Origin: Bacteroidota bacterium
GTDB lineage: Bacteria; Bacteroidota; Bacteroidia; Sphingobacteriales; Sphingobacteriaceae
Reading direction: 5' to 3'
Assembly: GCA_013288235.1 (NCBI GenBank)
Contig: JABDCF010000016.1
Span: 1-52,462 of the forward strand
Length of the DNA: 52,462 bases
Each line of letters begins with the position of its first letter. Positions within the stretch are counted from its first letter, which is position 1. Positions 1 through 10,400 of this stretch are shown piece by piece. A program made the translations under genes and the position numbers. The notes under the pieces were generated by a model, which saw nothing but the letters and a program-made list of their open reading frames with translations, was not told where the DNA came from and did not search any database.

Positions 1-42
1 TTTGCCAGCGAAGCTGATTTTATAAAATGGGCAAATCAATAA
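1..42 (+). CDS. Possible 3' end of a gene cut by the window edge
   Basis: Frame 1 is open from base 1 to a TAA at 40-42 and encodes 13 residues ending in ADFIKWANQ, which looks like ordinary protein sequence. The coding part is too short to assign to any family. The following 900 bases are AT-rich and non-coding, so a gene ending here is plausible. The evidence is only an open frame and residue composition. Confidence 0.3.
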   Translation, partial: FASEADFIKWANQ

Positions 43-973
43 CAATTTTTGTCTTTCAAGTTTTAAATTAAGGCCGAATATCCGAAAGAATTTAGGAATG
101 AAAATCTCTATTAAAATGTTTGTAAAATTTGCTCTTCGTCTTTAAAAAATCGAGGCCCTAATACAATAAACCTGATAAAACTTGTAAATCTTCAATTAAG
201 TGTTTTGATATTTGAAAATCCCCGAGTACATCGACAGAAATGCAAGTTTGTAATAGTTTAACTATCAACAACTTGCATTTCTTGTTTTCATCAATCTTGA
301 TTACTCACTCTGATAGCTCCGCTCTTATTAAAATAGTAAGTCACTAATGATCAAATGCTTATAATATCAAAAGTGTTTAATTCCCTTTCTCTCATTTACC
401 GTTAGTCGAACACAAGCAACTTTTTGATTGTCAATCATTTACATTATTGAGCTTTTTACGAATCCCATGCGGTTTGCAATATCGGGCCATTGAACACCCT
501 AACTCACTATAAACCAATTTCTTTCTTAATTATCTTAACAACTATCTCTACAACTTTATTTAACAACGCTTCCTCGCTGCCCGCGTAGATATTTCTATCT
601 ATAGATTTCGCTTTCAACGGGCGGTTTGCTATTCTTTTGGCTTTTCTCTTTGCTACTTTCATGTTCAATATTGATAAGTGTTTATTAAATAATCTAACAA
701 AACTGAATATGAACTATGCAAGAAAACATCACAAAAATCGTATAACATTTATTAAAAATTCAACCTGTTTTCCTAATAGTTCGAATTGTGTAGGTACCCT
801 AAATATTAGAACAACGAGAGTTATTAGCGATAGAGAATTCATATTCTAAACTTTACCACAGACGTGGAGAATGCAAAAGTCTCCGTGGTAGTCTTTGTTA
901 AGGTTATTTAAGATCTTTAAATTTTTAAAATTAGCTATTGAATATAATTTATATTCGACTTTTTAAATACATT
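43..973. other. AT-rich stretch without a convincing gene
   Basis: No reading frame here has the composition of a real protein. The 70-codon frame at 637-849 is rich in N, K, I and T and has no recognisable motif. The stretch contains a 12-bp inverted repeat (237-248 with 270-281) and an imperfect dyad near 854-890. It may be decayed gene remnant or a long spacer. Confidence 0.5.
237..281. repeat. Hairpin-forming inverted repeat
   Basis: The arms GAAATGCAAGTT (237-248) and AACTTGCATTTC (270-281) are perfectly complementary over 12 bp, and the loop contains a smaller dyad (ATAGTTTAACTAT). No clean T-run follows, so a terminator role for the gene ending at base 42 is only possible. Confidence 0.5.
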
Positions 974-1132
974 ATGGAAGATACTATTGTTTATTGGGGG
1001 GCTGAAATTCCAAAGGACTATGATTCACTGCTTCATGATTTTATTCAATTGTTGGAAAAGCATAACAGATTAGTGGAAAAATACAACTACATGAATGAAT
1101 TGGCCGAAAATTTTAAGGAAACTAACGATTAA
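974..1132 (+). CDS. Small hypothetical protein (52 aa)
   Basis: The ATG at 974 opens a 52-residue frame starting MEDTIVYWGAEIP; a TTG at 938 would add 12 residues that look like translated spacer. The protein is acidic and charged, with a likely helical second half (LLHDFIQLLEKHNRLVEKYN, about residues 19-38). It has no signal peptide or membrane segment. I do not recognise a family. It lies 200 bases upstream of cobA on the same strand. Composition looks more protein-like than the surrounding AT-rich DNA, but expression is uncertain. Confidence 0.4.
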   Translation: MEDTIVYWGAEIPKDYDSLLHDFIQLLEKHNRLVEKYNYMNELAENFKETND

Positions 1133-1332
1133 ATAAACGTTTGATTGTACATTAATTGACTGAATCAGTTAAAGGGCAACAATCTTTCTCCCGATTCTGC
1201 GTACAAATTAAAGTATCAAAATATAAGCTGATGACGGAGCTTGCTGAATTTATTCATTGGAATAATTTAATATTGCCTTATTAATTGAAATTACTAAGTC
1301 CATGTTATTTAAAAGTAATTTATACGCTAACA

Positions 1333-2061
1333 ATGGTTGTAAACGATAAAAACCCCGAATTATTTATAGTTGGAGCCGGCCCGGGGGATGTAGAGTTAAT
1401 AACCGTTAAAGGCTACAAAATTTTGCAGCAAGCCGATGTTGTTCTATATGACAATCTGGCTAACAAAGAGCTTTTGAGCATTACTAAAGATGATTGTGAA
1501 AAAATATATGTTGGCAAACAGCCTTATGGAAAATACACCCCCCAGGAGGAAATACATGAATTAATTAAACATTATGCTTTTACCAAAGGAAAAGTAGTAA
1601 GGCTAAAGGGAGGCGATCCATTTATATTCGGCAGGGGGTTTGAAGAGATACTGTTTGCCAGGCAGCATGGTATTAAAACACATTTCGTTCCCGGCATCAG
1701 TAGTATGCAAGCTTCCGGCTTTGACGATATCCCTTTAACTCACCGTGATATTAGTGAAAGTATCTGGGTTGTTACAGGAACTAAAAAGGATGGAAGCTTA
1801 TCTGCAGATTTGCGTTTGGCCATACAAAGTAATGCTACAGTTGTAATTTACATGGGCATGAAACAATTGAACGCTATTGCAAATACTTATTTGGAAGCAG
1901 GCAAAGGTGCTACGCCCGCTGCAATTATTCAGCATGCATCTCTTCCTTTTATGAAATCAGTTAAAGGCCAGGTTCAGGATTTGCCAGTGCTTGCTTCGTC
2001 AGGTCAACTTACCTATCCGGCTATTATCATCATTGGTGCTGTCGTCGGTTTAGGGTTATGA
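1333..2061 (+). CDS. cobA: Uroporphyrinogen-III C-methyltransferase (SUMT)
   Basis: This enzyme uses two SAM to methylate uroporphyrinogen III at C2 and C7, giving precorrin-2, the entry to the corrin (and siroheme) branch. The 242-residue product has the tetrapyrrole methylase signature: GAGPGD at residues 14-19 and RLKGGDPFIFGRG near residue 90. Its length fits a stand-alone SUMT without the CysG dehydrogenase/ferrochelatase half. I chose the ATG at 1333; a TTG at 1285 would add 16 residues before the conserved start of the fold. The stop overlaps the cobQ start by 4 bases (ATGA), which indicates translational coupling. It is the first gene of a nine-gene plus-strand operon. Confidence 0.93.
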   Translation: MVVNDKNPELFIVGAGPGDVELITVKGYKILQQADVVLYDNLANKELLSITKDDCEKIYVGKQPYGKYTPQEEIHELIKHYAFTKGKVVRLKGGDPFIFGRGFEEILFARQHGIKTHFVPGISSMQASGFDDIPLTHRDISESIWVVTGTKKDGSLSADLRLAIQSNATVVIYMGMKQLNAIANTYLEAGKGATPAAIIQHASLPFMKSVKGQVQDLPVLASSGQLTYPAIIIIGAVVGLGL

Positions 2062-3554
2062 TAAAAGATACAGAAAGTATAGAATGCACGGAGTATCTGA
2101 AGCCAATTATGTTTGTCGGTACCGCGTCTGATGTTGGTAAGAGTATAATTACAACCGGTTTTTGCCGTATATTTATGCAAGACGGTTATGCGCCCGCGCC
2201 GTTTAAGGCACAAAACATGTCTTTAAACAGTTATGTAACATCTGAAGGTCTTGAAATTGGCAGGGCACAGGCCGTGCAAGCCGAGGCTGCAGGCATCAGT
2301 TGCCATACAGACATGAACCCCGTACTTTTAAAACCTACAACGGACAAAAGTTCGCAGGTTATTTTATTGGGAAAGGCAATAGGAAATATGTCGGCCAAAG
2401 ATTATTTCAAACCGGAAGGCAGGGCGCAACTATTCGCAGAGGTTAAAAATGCATTTCATCGGTTAAGGGTTAAATATAACCCTGTTGTTATGGAAGGAGC
2501 GGGGAGCATATCAGAACTCAACCTCAAGAGCCGGGATATAACCAATATGCGGATGGCAAAAGAGGCCGAAGCGGCAACTTACCTTGTAACTGATATAGAG
2601 CGGGGGGGCATATTTGCAAGCCTATATGGTACCATAGCATTATTGGATGAGGATGAACGGAAACTGATCAAAGGTATTATCATCAATAAATTTAGGGGGG
2701 ATATGGGTTTATTTGATGAAGGCAAAAAAAAGATTGAGGAACTTTGCGGGGTACCGGTAGTAGGGATTTTACCTTACTTTAAGGATATTGTGATTGAAGA
2801 AGAAGATTCAGTCGCGCTTACGCAAAAAATGACAAGAGCGGTTGACGGAAAAGTAAATATCGTTGTCATTCTTTTTAACCGGCTATCAAACTTCACCGAT
2901 TTTAACCGGCTTGAAAGCGACCCGCGCGTTAATTTATTTTATTCCAATAACGCCGCAGAAATTTTGAAAGCGGATATAGTTATCCTGCCGGGCACTAAAA
3001 ATACGATTGAAGATGCTATCGCAATAAAAAATAACGGAGTTGCAAAAGCTATAAATGAGGCCTTTAAAAATGACAAAACGGTTATAGGCATTTGCGGTGG
3101 TTATCAAATGATGGGCGGATCAATTGCTGATCCGCACGGCTTAGAAAGTGGCATTTCACAAACTGACGGACTTGGCCTGTTACCGGTCCATACCATTCTG
3201 CAGGCGGAGAAAACAACCAGGCAGTGTTTTTTCACGTATCAGAACTTAAAGGATAAGTGTACCGGTTACGAAATACACATGGGCGAAACGCTTGCAACTG
3301 AAGCCAGGCCACTGAACTTTTTACCAGATGGGCAAACCGATGGCTACCTGTTTAATAACAAATGCTGGGGAACATATATGCATGGAATTTTAGATAACCC
3401 GGCTGTGATTAACCACCTTTTAGCAGAATACACCGCTATAGAACATACTATAACAGATTATGCGCAGTACAAAGAAGAACAATATGATAAACTTGCGGCT
3501 TTGTTGAGGGAGCATATTGATATGGAGTATGTATATAAATCTTTAAAGAGTTAA
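2058..3554 (+). CDS. cobQ: Cobyric acid synthase
   Basis: It amidates the b, d, e and g side chains of adenosylcobyrinic acid a,c-diamide using glutamine and ATP. The 498-residue protein has the two family halves. The first is an N-terminal dethiobiotin-synthetase-like NTPase with FVGTASDVGKS near residues 20-30 and the PFKAQNMSLNSYVT block. The second is a C-terminal class I glutamine amidotransferase with the nucleophile in GICGGYQMMGG near residue 346 and the histidine in GTYMHGILDN near 441. Length is normal for CobQ/CbiP. It overlaps cobA by 4 bases and ends 3 bases before cobD, so it is an operon member. Confidence 0.95.
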   Translation: MIKDTESIECTEYLKPIMFVGTASDVGKSIITTGFCRIFMQDGYAPAPFKAQNMSLNSYVTSEGLEIGRAQAVQAEAAGISCHTDMNPVLLKPTTDKSSQVILLGKAIGNMSAKDYFKPEGRAQLFAEVKNAFHRLRVKYNPVVMEGAGSISELNLKSRDITNMRMAKEAEAATYLVTDIERGGIFASLYGTIALLDEDERKLIKGIIINKFRGDMGLFDEGKKKIEELCGVPVVGILPYFKDIVIEEEDSVALTQKMTRAVDGKVNIVVILFNRLSNFTDFNRLESDPRVNLFYSNNAAEILKADIVILPGTKNTIEDAIAIKNNGVAKAINEAFKNDKTVIGICGGYQMMGGSIADPHGLESGISQTDGLGLLPVHTILQAEKTTRQCFFTYQNLKDKCTGYEIHMGETLATEARPLNFLPDGQTDGYLFNNKCWGTYMHGILDNPAVINHLLAEYTAIEHTITDYAQYKEEQYDKLAALLREHIDMEYVYKSLKS

Positions 3555-3557
3555 ATT

Positions 3558-4577
3558 ATGTTGTACGGGCACGGTGATGACGGCTACCGGTTTAAGGCTG
3601 ATATTGTTGCAGATTTCAGTACCAATGTTTGGTATGGCGGTGAACCACAGGGGCTGAAAGAACATATATTCAGCAACTGGAATACGATTAATAGATATCC
3701 GGAGGTACTTGCCGAAAGTCTATCGAAGAAGATTAGTGAACACCATAGTTTACATGCAGATAATATATTGGTTAACAGCGGCAGCACCGAAAGTATTTAT
3801 TTAGTTGCCCAGGCTTTCAGACAAAAAAAAACGGCCATTGTTGTCCCCTCCTTTGCAGAATATGAGGATGCTGCAAAAATGTACGGGCATGAGGTAAGTT
3901 TTATTGATTGGCGCTTGCTAAATCCCTCAACACCAATTAAAACAGAACTTGTTTTTTTATGTAACCCTAACAATCCTACGGGCGAAGTATTAATTAATAT
4001 AGAAGAATTGCTAAGCAATAATCCCCAAACCATATTTGTTATTGATGAGGCGTTTATTGAGTTTACATTAGCCATCAACTCATCCGTTTCACTGGTAAAT
4101 AAATATAAAAATTTAATTATCCTTCGGTCACTTACCAAAGCTTATGCTGTGCCCGGCCTGCGTTTAGGGTACATAGCAGCCCACGCAGGATTGATTAATA
4201 AAGTAAAGCAATTTAAATTACCATGGTCGGTTAATGCCATTGCCCTCGAAACCGGGAAATTCATTTTTGACAATTATCTGGATATTCAACTGCCCGTTAG
4301 GGATTTGTTAGATGATAAAAAAAGCTTTATAAATTCATTAATGGAAACGCCGGTGGAAGTATTAACCAGCCATACACACTTTTTCCTGGTAGAACTTTTA
4401 AATGGCGAAGCATCAACACTGAAACAATATCTTATTAAAAACTATGGTATCCTGATCAGGGATGCAAGTAATTTTCGGGGGCTTGGAGCCGGGCATTTCA
4501 GGGTAGCCACCCTAAGCGCGGCTAAAAATCAATTACTGGTTAATGCATTAAAAGAATGGAAAAACCATACCTCTTAA
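3558..4577 (+). CDS. cobD: L-threonine-O-3-phosphate decarboxylase (CobD/CobC type)
   Basis: This PLP enzyme decarboxylates L-threonine phosphate to (R)-1-amino-2-propanol phosphate, the linker that CbiB attaches to cobyric acid. The 339-residue product has fold type I aminotransferase signatures: NPNNPTGEVL and the PLP lysine in SLTKAYAVPGLRLGY (K194). The start LYGHGDDGYR resembles the HGG-type opening of CobD proteins. It lies between cobQ and cbiB and overlaps cbiB by 22 bases. A histidinol-phosphate aminotransferase is the main alternative from sequence alone, but the context settles the call. No PduX-like L-threonine kinase is visible in the window to supply its substrate. Confidence 0.9.
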   Translation: MLYGHGDDGYRFKADIVADFSTNVWYGGEPQGLKEHIFSNWNTINRYPEVLAESLSKKISEHHSLHADNILVNSGSTESIYLVAQAFRQKKTAIVVPSFAEYEDAAKMYGHEVSFIDWRLLNPSTPIKTELVFLCNPNNPTGEVLINIEELLSNNPQTIFVIDEAFIEFTLAINSSVSLVNKYKNLIILRSLTKAYAVPGLRLGYIAAHAGLINKVKQFKLPWSVNAIALETGKFIFDNYLDIQLPVRDLLDDKKSFINSLMETPVEVLTSHTHFFLVELLNGEASTLKQYLIKNYGILIRDASNFRGLGAGHFRVATLSAAKNQLLVNALKEWKNHTS

Positions 4578-5503
4578 CTATACCGCTGATTGCCGGTTAC
4601 CTGCTTGATCTTTTGTTTGGCGATCCGGAACAAATCCCGCACCCGGTGAAGCTTTTTGGTAACACCATTGCTTTAATTGAACGCTTGTTAAATAAAAATA
4701 ATAGCAGGTTTTTAAAAGGCGCCGTAGCTGTTATTGTGCTGTGTATTTGCTGTTTTCTTTTTTTTTATGCGTTATCAGCATTTCTGATAATTCACAGCCA
4801 AATTGCTTATTTAATTTATAGCAGCATTTTTGCATATTATGGCCTGGCAAATAAAGGGCTTATAGGCGAAGGGAAGAAAGTGTTTGAGGTATTAAATAAG
4901 GAGGGCATTGAAGCCGGCAGAAAACAACTTTCCCGAATTGTTGGCCGGGACACCACAAACCTTGCCGCACAGCAAATTAGGATAGCCGTGCTCGAAACCA
5001 TGTCAGAAAACCTGAGCGATGGTGTTATTGCGCCTTTATTTTATTACGCACTTGCGGGCATACCGGGCATGATGACCTACAAGCTGATCAACACATTCGA
5101 TTCAATGATTGGGTACCGGGGCGAAAGATATGAACAGTTTGGCAAGTTTGCCGCACGGCTTGATGATGTTGCCAATTTTATACCATCAAGGCTCACGGCA
5201 TTATTAATGGTGTGCGTATCGTTCAGTAAAAATGCTTTTAAATTTGTTTTTAAGTATGGCAATAAGCATAAAAGCCCTAACGCCGGCTATCCGGAGGCAG
5301 CTCTGGCCGGGATACTGGATACCCGTTTTGGCGGCCCAAATACCTACCACGGCGTTTTATTGAATAAGCCTTTCATTGGTAGTAATGATAGAATTATTGC
5401 CCATGATGAAATTAAGATAGCGGCAGGCACAAATCATAAAACATGTTTCCTGATGATCGCTTTAATTATAGCCTTTATTTTAATGGTGTATTATTATGGA
5501 TAA
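4556..5503 (+). CDS. cbiB: Adenosylcobinamide-phosphate synthase
   Basis: This integral membrane enzyme condenses adenosylcobyric acid with aminopropanol phosphate. The 315-residue protein has the family opening GYLLDLLFGDPEQIPHPVKL (about residues 10-29), several hydrophobic helices (about 55-90 and the last 20 residues), and the conserved RIVGRDT and LDTRFGGPN blocks. The start overlaps the 3' end of cobD, and its end overlaps the P-loop NTPase by 8 bases, so all three are probably translationally coupled. Length is normal for CbiB. Confidence 0.94.
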   Translation: MEKPYLLTIPLIAGYLLDLLFGDPEQIPHPVKLFGNTIALIERLLNKNNSRFLKGAVAVIVLCICCFLFFYALSAFLIIHSQIAYLIYSSIFAYYGLANKGLIGEGKKVFEVLNKEGIEAGRKQLSRIVGRDTTNLAAQQIRIAVLETMSENLSDGVIAPLFYYALAGIPGMMTYKLINTFDSMIGYRGERYEQFGKFAARLDDVANFIPSRLTALLMVCVSFSKNAFKFVFKYGNKHKSPNAGYPEAALAGILDTRFGGPNTYHGVLLNKPFIGSNDRIIAHDEIKIAAGTNHKTCFLMIALIIAFILMVYYYG

Positions 5504-6029
5504 ATACGTTATTACAGGCGGACCGGGTTCTGGGAAAACGAATGTGCTCGAAACATTAAAAAGTATGGGGTATTCCTGCTCAGATGAAATTTCACGCAGC
5601 TTGATCATGGACGAGGTTGAAAAAAAAACTGATTGCCTGCCATGGATTAATCTAAGTTGCTTTGCTGATAAAGTGCTTGAAGAAATGATTTCGGCACACA
5701 AGGCAACTCCCGCTAATCAATTAACGTTTTATGACAGGGGAATCCCCGATATTATTGCATATCTTAAAGTGGCAGGCTTTCCTGTTGCGAATAACTATTA
5801 TGATGCGTTGCAGCAACACCCCTATCATAAAACGGCTTTCATATTGCCGCCTTGGCGGGATATTTATATCAATGACAGCGAAAGATGGCAAACTTATCAG
5901 GAGGCGGAACAACTATTTATAGGCATTGCAGAAACTTATAAATCTTTGGGATTTAATTTGGTAGAAGTGCCAAAACTTGAAGTAACGCAGCGGGCAAATT
6001 ATATTGTAAATTACATCAGCAACTATTAA
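5496..6029 (+). CDS. P-loop NTPase of AAA_28/small-molecule kinase type, role unknown
   Basis: The 177-residue protein has a Walker A motif GGPGSGKT at residues 8-15 and a kinase-like YDRGIPD near residue 81. The composition is that of a soluble cytoplasmic protein with no extra domain. The fold resembles the AAA_28 group, which also includes the kinase part of NadR. It overlaps cbiB by 8 bases and lies 15 bases before cobB, deep in the cobalamin operon. It is distinct from CobU, which is encoded at 23995. Known cobalamin pathways need an L-threonine kinase to feed CobD, and no GHMP-type PduX is seen here, so this gene is a candidate; that is inference only. Confidence 0.8.
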   Translation: MDKYVITGGPGSGKTNVLETLKSMGYSCSDEISRSLIMDEVEKKTDCLPWINLSCFADKVLEEMISAHKATPANQLTFYDRGIPDIIAYLKVAGFPVANNYYDALQQHPYHKTAFILPPWRDIYINDSERWQTYQEAEQLFIGIAETYKSLGFNLVEVPKLEVTQRANYIVNYISNY

Positions 6030-6044
6030 AAACATTTAACAATC

Positions 6045-7376
6045 ATGATGCACCCCAAACCACAGTTTTTAATTGCCGCCCCATCAAGCGATTCGGGTAA
6101 AACTACCATAACGCTTGGTTTGTTAAAGGCATTTGCTAACCGCAGGTTAAAAGTGCAGCCGTTTAAGTGCGGCCCGGATTATATTGACCCGCTCCTGCAC
6201 CAAAAAGCCTGCGGCGCCCCAAGCATAAATCTTGATACGTTTATGGCAGGAAGCAAGCATGTAACAACTATTTACAACAGGTATTTGCAGCAAAGCGACA
6301 TTGGTATTGTTGAGGGGGTAATGGGTTTGTTTGACGGGGCCGATAAAATGAAAGGCAGCAGCGCCGAAATTGCCATTTTGTTAGGGCTGCCAGTAATATT
6401 GGTTATAAATGCCCGGGCAATGGCTTATTCTGCCGCCGCACTTATTTACGGGTTTAAGAACTTTAATCCTGAACTTAAAATAGCAGGTATTATTTTTAAC
6501 AATGTGAATACCATATCGCATTATAATATACTGGAAGATGCCTGTAAAGATGTGGAAGTTGAGGTACTTGGTTACCTGCCAACGCAACAAGATATAAAAA
6601 TCCCTTCAAGGCACTTAGGTTTAAGCATTGCCTCTGATATCAACTTTGATGAGCTATGCAATAAAATAGCCATATCAATTTCAGAAACTGTTGATCTGGA
6701 TAGGTTACTACAGTTATCAACTCGAAACACTATTCAGGAAGTAGTGGGGACCAAATCGCCTAAAAAAGGAAATTATACAATAGCTATTGCACTTGATGAT
6801 GCTTTCCGTTTTACCTATCACGAAAACCTGGAAGTATTAAAGCAGTTTGGCGAAATTGTTTTTTTTAGCCCGTTAACTGATGCTGCATTACCGGCATGTG
6901 ACCTTTTATATTTAGCAGGCGGGTACCCCGAGCTTTTTGTTGAGCAACTGGGCCAAAATACAACTATGCTCAAATCAGTTCGTGAATATTGCCTCAACAA
7001 TGGAAAAACTTATGCCGAATGCGGTGGTATGATGTATTTGGGGCAATACATTATTGATAGGCAAGGCAATCAGTTTGAAATGGCCGGCTTTCTGCCTTTG
7101 GCCACCTCGATGGAAAAACCGGCATTGCATTTAGGTTACCGGTCCTTATTTATCAACGACCTGAATATAAAAGGTCATGAGTTTCATTATTCTGCCTGTA
7201 TCGAATTAAATGGTATAGAAAAACTAAACTGCAATATTTATAACGCTAAGGGTGTTGATGTGCCATCAAATATGTATCTTAAAAACAGAACGCTGGCTTC
7301 TTATAATCACCTGTATTGGGGCGATGAACAAACGTTTATCGAAAAACTTTTACAGGATAGTTTTTATATTAATTGA
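6045..7376 (+). CDS. cobB: Cobyrinic acid a,c-diamide synthase
   Basis: It uses ATP and glutamine to amidate the a and c side chains of the corrin ring; with a CobN pathway the substrate would be hydrogenobyrinic acid. The 443-residue protein has the N-terminal NTPase motif SSDSGKTTITLGLL, the QPFKCGPDYIDP block near residue 40, and a C-terminal glutamine amidotransferase with the nucleophile in AECGGMMYLG near residue 326. Length and layout fit CobB/CbiA. CobB and CbiA cannot be told apart by sequence reading alone; adjacency to cobN favours the CobB role. Confidence 0.94.
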   Translation: MMHPKPQFLIAAPSSDSGKTTITLGLLKAFANRRLKVQPFKCGPDYIDPLLHQKACGAPSINLDTFMAGSKHVTTIYNRYLQQSDIGIVEGVMGLFDGADKMKGSSAEIAILLGLPVILVINARAMAYSAAALIYGFKNFNPELKIAGIIFNNVNTISHYNILEDACKDVEVEVLGYLPTQQDIKIPSRHLGLSIASDINFDELCNKIAISISETVDLDRLLQLSTRNTIQEVVGTKSPKKGNYTIAIALDDAFRFTYHENLEVLKQFGEIVFFSPLTDAALPACDLLYLAGGYPELFVEQLGQNTTMLKSVREYCLNNGKTYAECGGMMYLGQYIIDRQGNQFEMAGFLPLATSMEKPALHLGYRSLFINDLNIKGHEFHYSACIELNGIEKLNCNIYNAKGVDVPSNMYLKNRTLASYNHLYWGDEQTFIEKLLQDSFYIN

Positions 7377-7404
7377 ACCCCAATTTAACCAATTGAAATA
7401 ACAA

Positions 7405-10400
7405 ATGGCTGAAACAAAACGGCAACGTGTTACAAGGACTGACGGGAAGGCCATTAACCTGGTTCAACGAAGGGGGCATTTGTCCTATTGCTACAATGCC
7501 TGCTGCTGCGGCAGGACCGACCGCGGTTTTAGCCCAGTGCCGGTTGATTTGTATAAAAGCGAGTGGATGCGGCGCAAAATAAGGAACGTGGTACACATGA
7601 CAAAGGGTGGTTGCCTTGGGCCATGTACCCTTGCCAATGTAGTTACCTTACTTTTTGACGGTCATTCGGTTTGGTTTCATTCCATTAACAGCGATTGGCA
7701 GATTGTTGCCATATTTGATTATATTGAAAGCATGATTGCCGCGGATGGCTTCCGGGCGCCCCCGGCAGAACTAAGCGAATATGTTTTTCAATTTTATACC
7801 TGGAAAGGTAACGAAGCGCCATCGCTTGCGGAAACGTTCACCCCGCAGGATGGCATTGTTTTTTTAACCCATGCCGATACCGACCTGCTTGCACTGCACC
7901 ATGCCATGCAATCACTGCCCGGTGATTTTCCAAAAACATTGGGTATAAACCTGCAGGCTGTAAAGAGCGAACAGCACATGGCCCAACTGCTTGACAGGGA
8001 AATAGCGGGTGCAAAAATCATTATCTTAAGAATATTAGGCCGCCCAAGCAGCATTCCCGGCTTTAGCGAACTGGTGCAGCGGGTACAAAAGCAAGGGCAG
8101 CATTTAATTATTGTAAGCGGAACAGGAGATTTTAACCCCGAATATGCAGCCGTATCTACTGTTTCACCAGCTATTTTACAGGAAACATTAAATTATTTGC
8201 AGGCAGGCGGGGCAACCAACCTAATTTCTTTGCTGTGTTATCTGTCCGATCATTTACTGATGACAGGCTTCGGCCATGATGCGCCGCTTATTATGCCGGA
8301 GCATGGCATTTATCACCCAGACCTCCCTGAAAATGCAACCATGGAGGATTGGGAAAAGCATAAAGATAGTACACAGCCAAACATCGGCATTACGTTTTAC
8401 CGCGCACATTACATCAGCGGCAATACCGGTTTTATTGATACATTGATCAGGGCGCTTGAAGACAAAAACGTAAACGTTCTGCCTGTTTTTTCAGCATCAT
8501 TAAAAGCCACTGATCCGGTTTCGGGCTGGCCCGCAGTATTTCAATTTTTTAGGAACGATGATCGTACATTGATAGATGTGCTGGTCAATACCGTTTCCTT
8601 CGCCATGCAGGAAGGCACCATTAGCCCGGATGAAAATATCCTGAGCAAATTAGATGTGCCTATTTTACAGGCGATAACCAGTGGTATGACTCGTGGTTCA
8701 TGGGAATCTTCAAGCCGTGGACTTAATCCTTTAGATACGGCCATGAATGTTGCCATTCCGGAATTTGACGGACGCATCATTACCGTCCCCATATCCTTTA
8801 AAGAAAAGGGCAGGGAAGCCAAAGGTTATGAACCGGTTGAGAATCGCATAGAACGCGTAGCAGGTATTGCGGCACGTTTTGCACGTTTGCGAAACATTCC
8901 CAACCATTCAAAAAAAATAGCTTTTATTTTCACCAATTCAAGCAGTAAAGCATCGCAAATAGGCAATGCTGTAGGTTTAGATGCCCCCGCATCTTTAATG
9001 GCCATCTTACAGGCTATGCAAGCCGAGGGTTACAAGATAAATGACCTTCCGGAATCGGGCACCCAGCTGATCCACAACTTGATTAACCGGTGCTCTTATG
9101 ATGAAACTTATTTAACGGCAGAACAATTAATTAACGCGGTAGGCCGCGTTTCGGCTGCGCAATACGCAGCATGGTTTAATGAACTACCGCAGGCTTTACA
9201 AAAGTCAATGCTGAAACAATGGGGAAATCCTCCGGGTGAAACCTACGTGCATGGAAATCATATTTCTTTCGCCGGCCTTGAATTTGGCAATGTGCTTGTA
9301 GCCTTACAACCACCAAGAGGATACGGGATGGACCCCGATGCTATTTATCACCAGCCGGATTTGCCGCCTACCCATCATTACTATGCGTTTTACAGGTGGC
9401 TCCGTAATGATTGGGGGGCCGATGCCTTAGTTCATGTGGGCAAGCATGGTACTTTAGAGTGGTTGCCCGGCAAAGGAATAGGCCTCTCTGAAAATTGTTT
9501 CCCGGATGCATTCCTTGCAGATATGCCGCTTTTTTATCCGTTTATTATTAATGATCCGGGCGAAGGCGCACAGGCCAAGCGTAGGGCACATGCCGTAGTT
9601 GTAGATCATTTAACCCCGGCAATGACATCAGCAGATAGTTATGGCGAACTGGCATTGTTGACCCAACTGGTTGATGAATACTACCAGGTTGAAACCTTAG
9701 ACCCATCCAAACTGCCGTTGCTACAGCGACAGATATGGGACCTGATTAAGCAAACCAACCTTGATAAAGACCTTTCGGTAATGTTGAAACGCGACCACGG
9801 CGACCACGTACACGAATGGGACGATGAAATGACGCCCGAAGGGGTACCTGTGAGTATCAGCGAAATGGAGGGTAAAGATATTGCCCATTTAATTGAGGAT
9901 ATTGACGGCTATTTATGCGAATTGGGCGCCGCCCAAATACGTAATGGCCTGCATACATTAGGTTGGGCGCCCGATGGCGCCGCGTTAACGGATATGCTGC
10001 AATCGCTCACCAGGCTTTCAAATATCGGGGTACCGGGTTTACCTGCGGGCATAGCAGCCCTTTTTGATATTGATATAAACCAACTTTTAGATAAAAAAGG
10101 CCAACGCCTTGCTACGGTATCAACGCTTTTTACAAACCTCGCCGGCCGGCCGGTAGTTACAGCTGCTGATGCTTTAGACGTGATAGACGAATTAGGTGGC
10201 CACTTACTCCAATTGCTCCAAAAACAACATTTTAATAAACAGGCTGTTCAGCAGGTATTTTATGAAACCTTCGGGCTAAATGCTGATGAGGTAAAAAGCG
10301 GGGGAATAATTGAAGCCCTCAATTTTATATGTACCTCGTTAATGCCTGATTTAGCGCAAACCTACGATGAAATAAGCAATTTGCTTCATGGCTTATCCGG

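Noticed and set aside
637..849. 70-codon plus-strand frame in the left AT-rich stretch
   Set aside because: The product is rich in N, K, T and I with no motif, and the frame lies in low-complexity spacer DNA.
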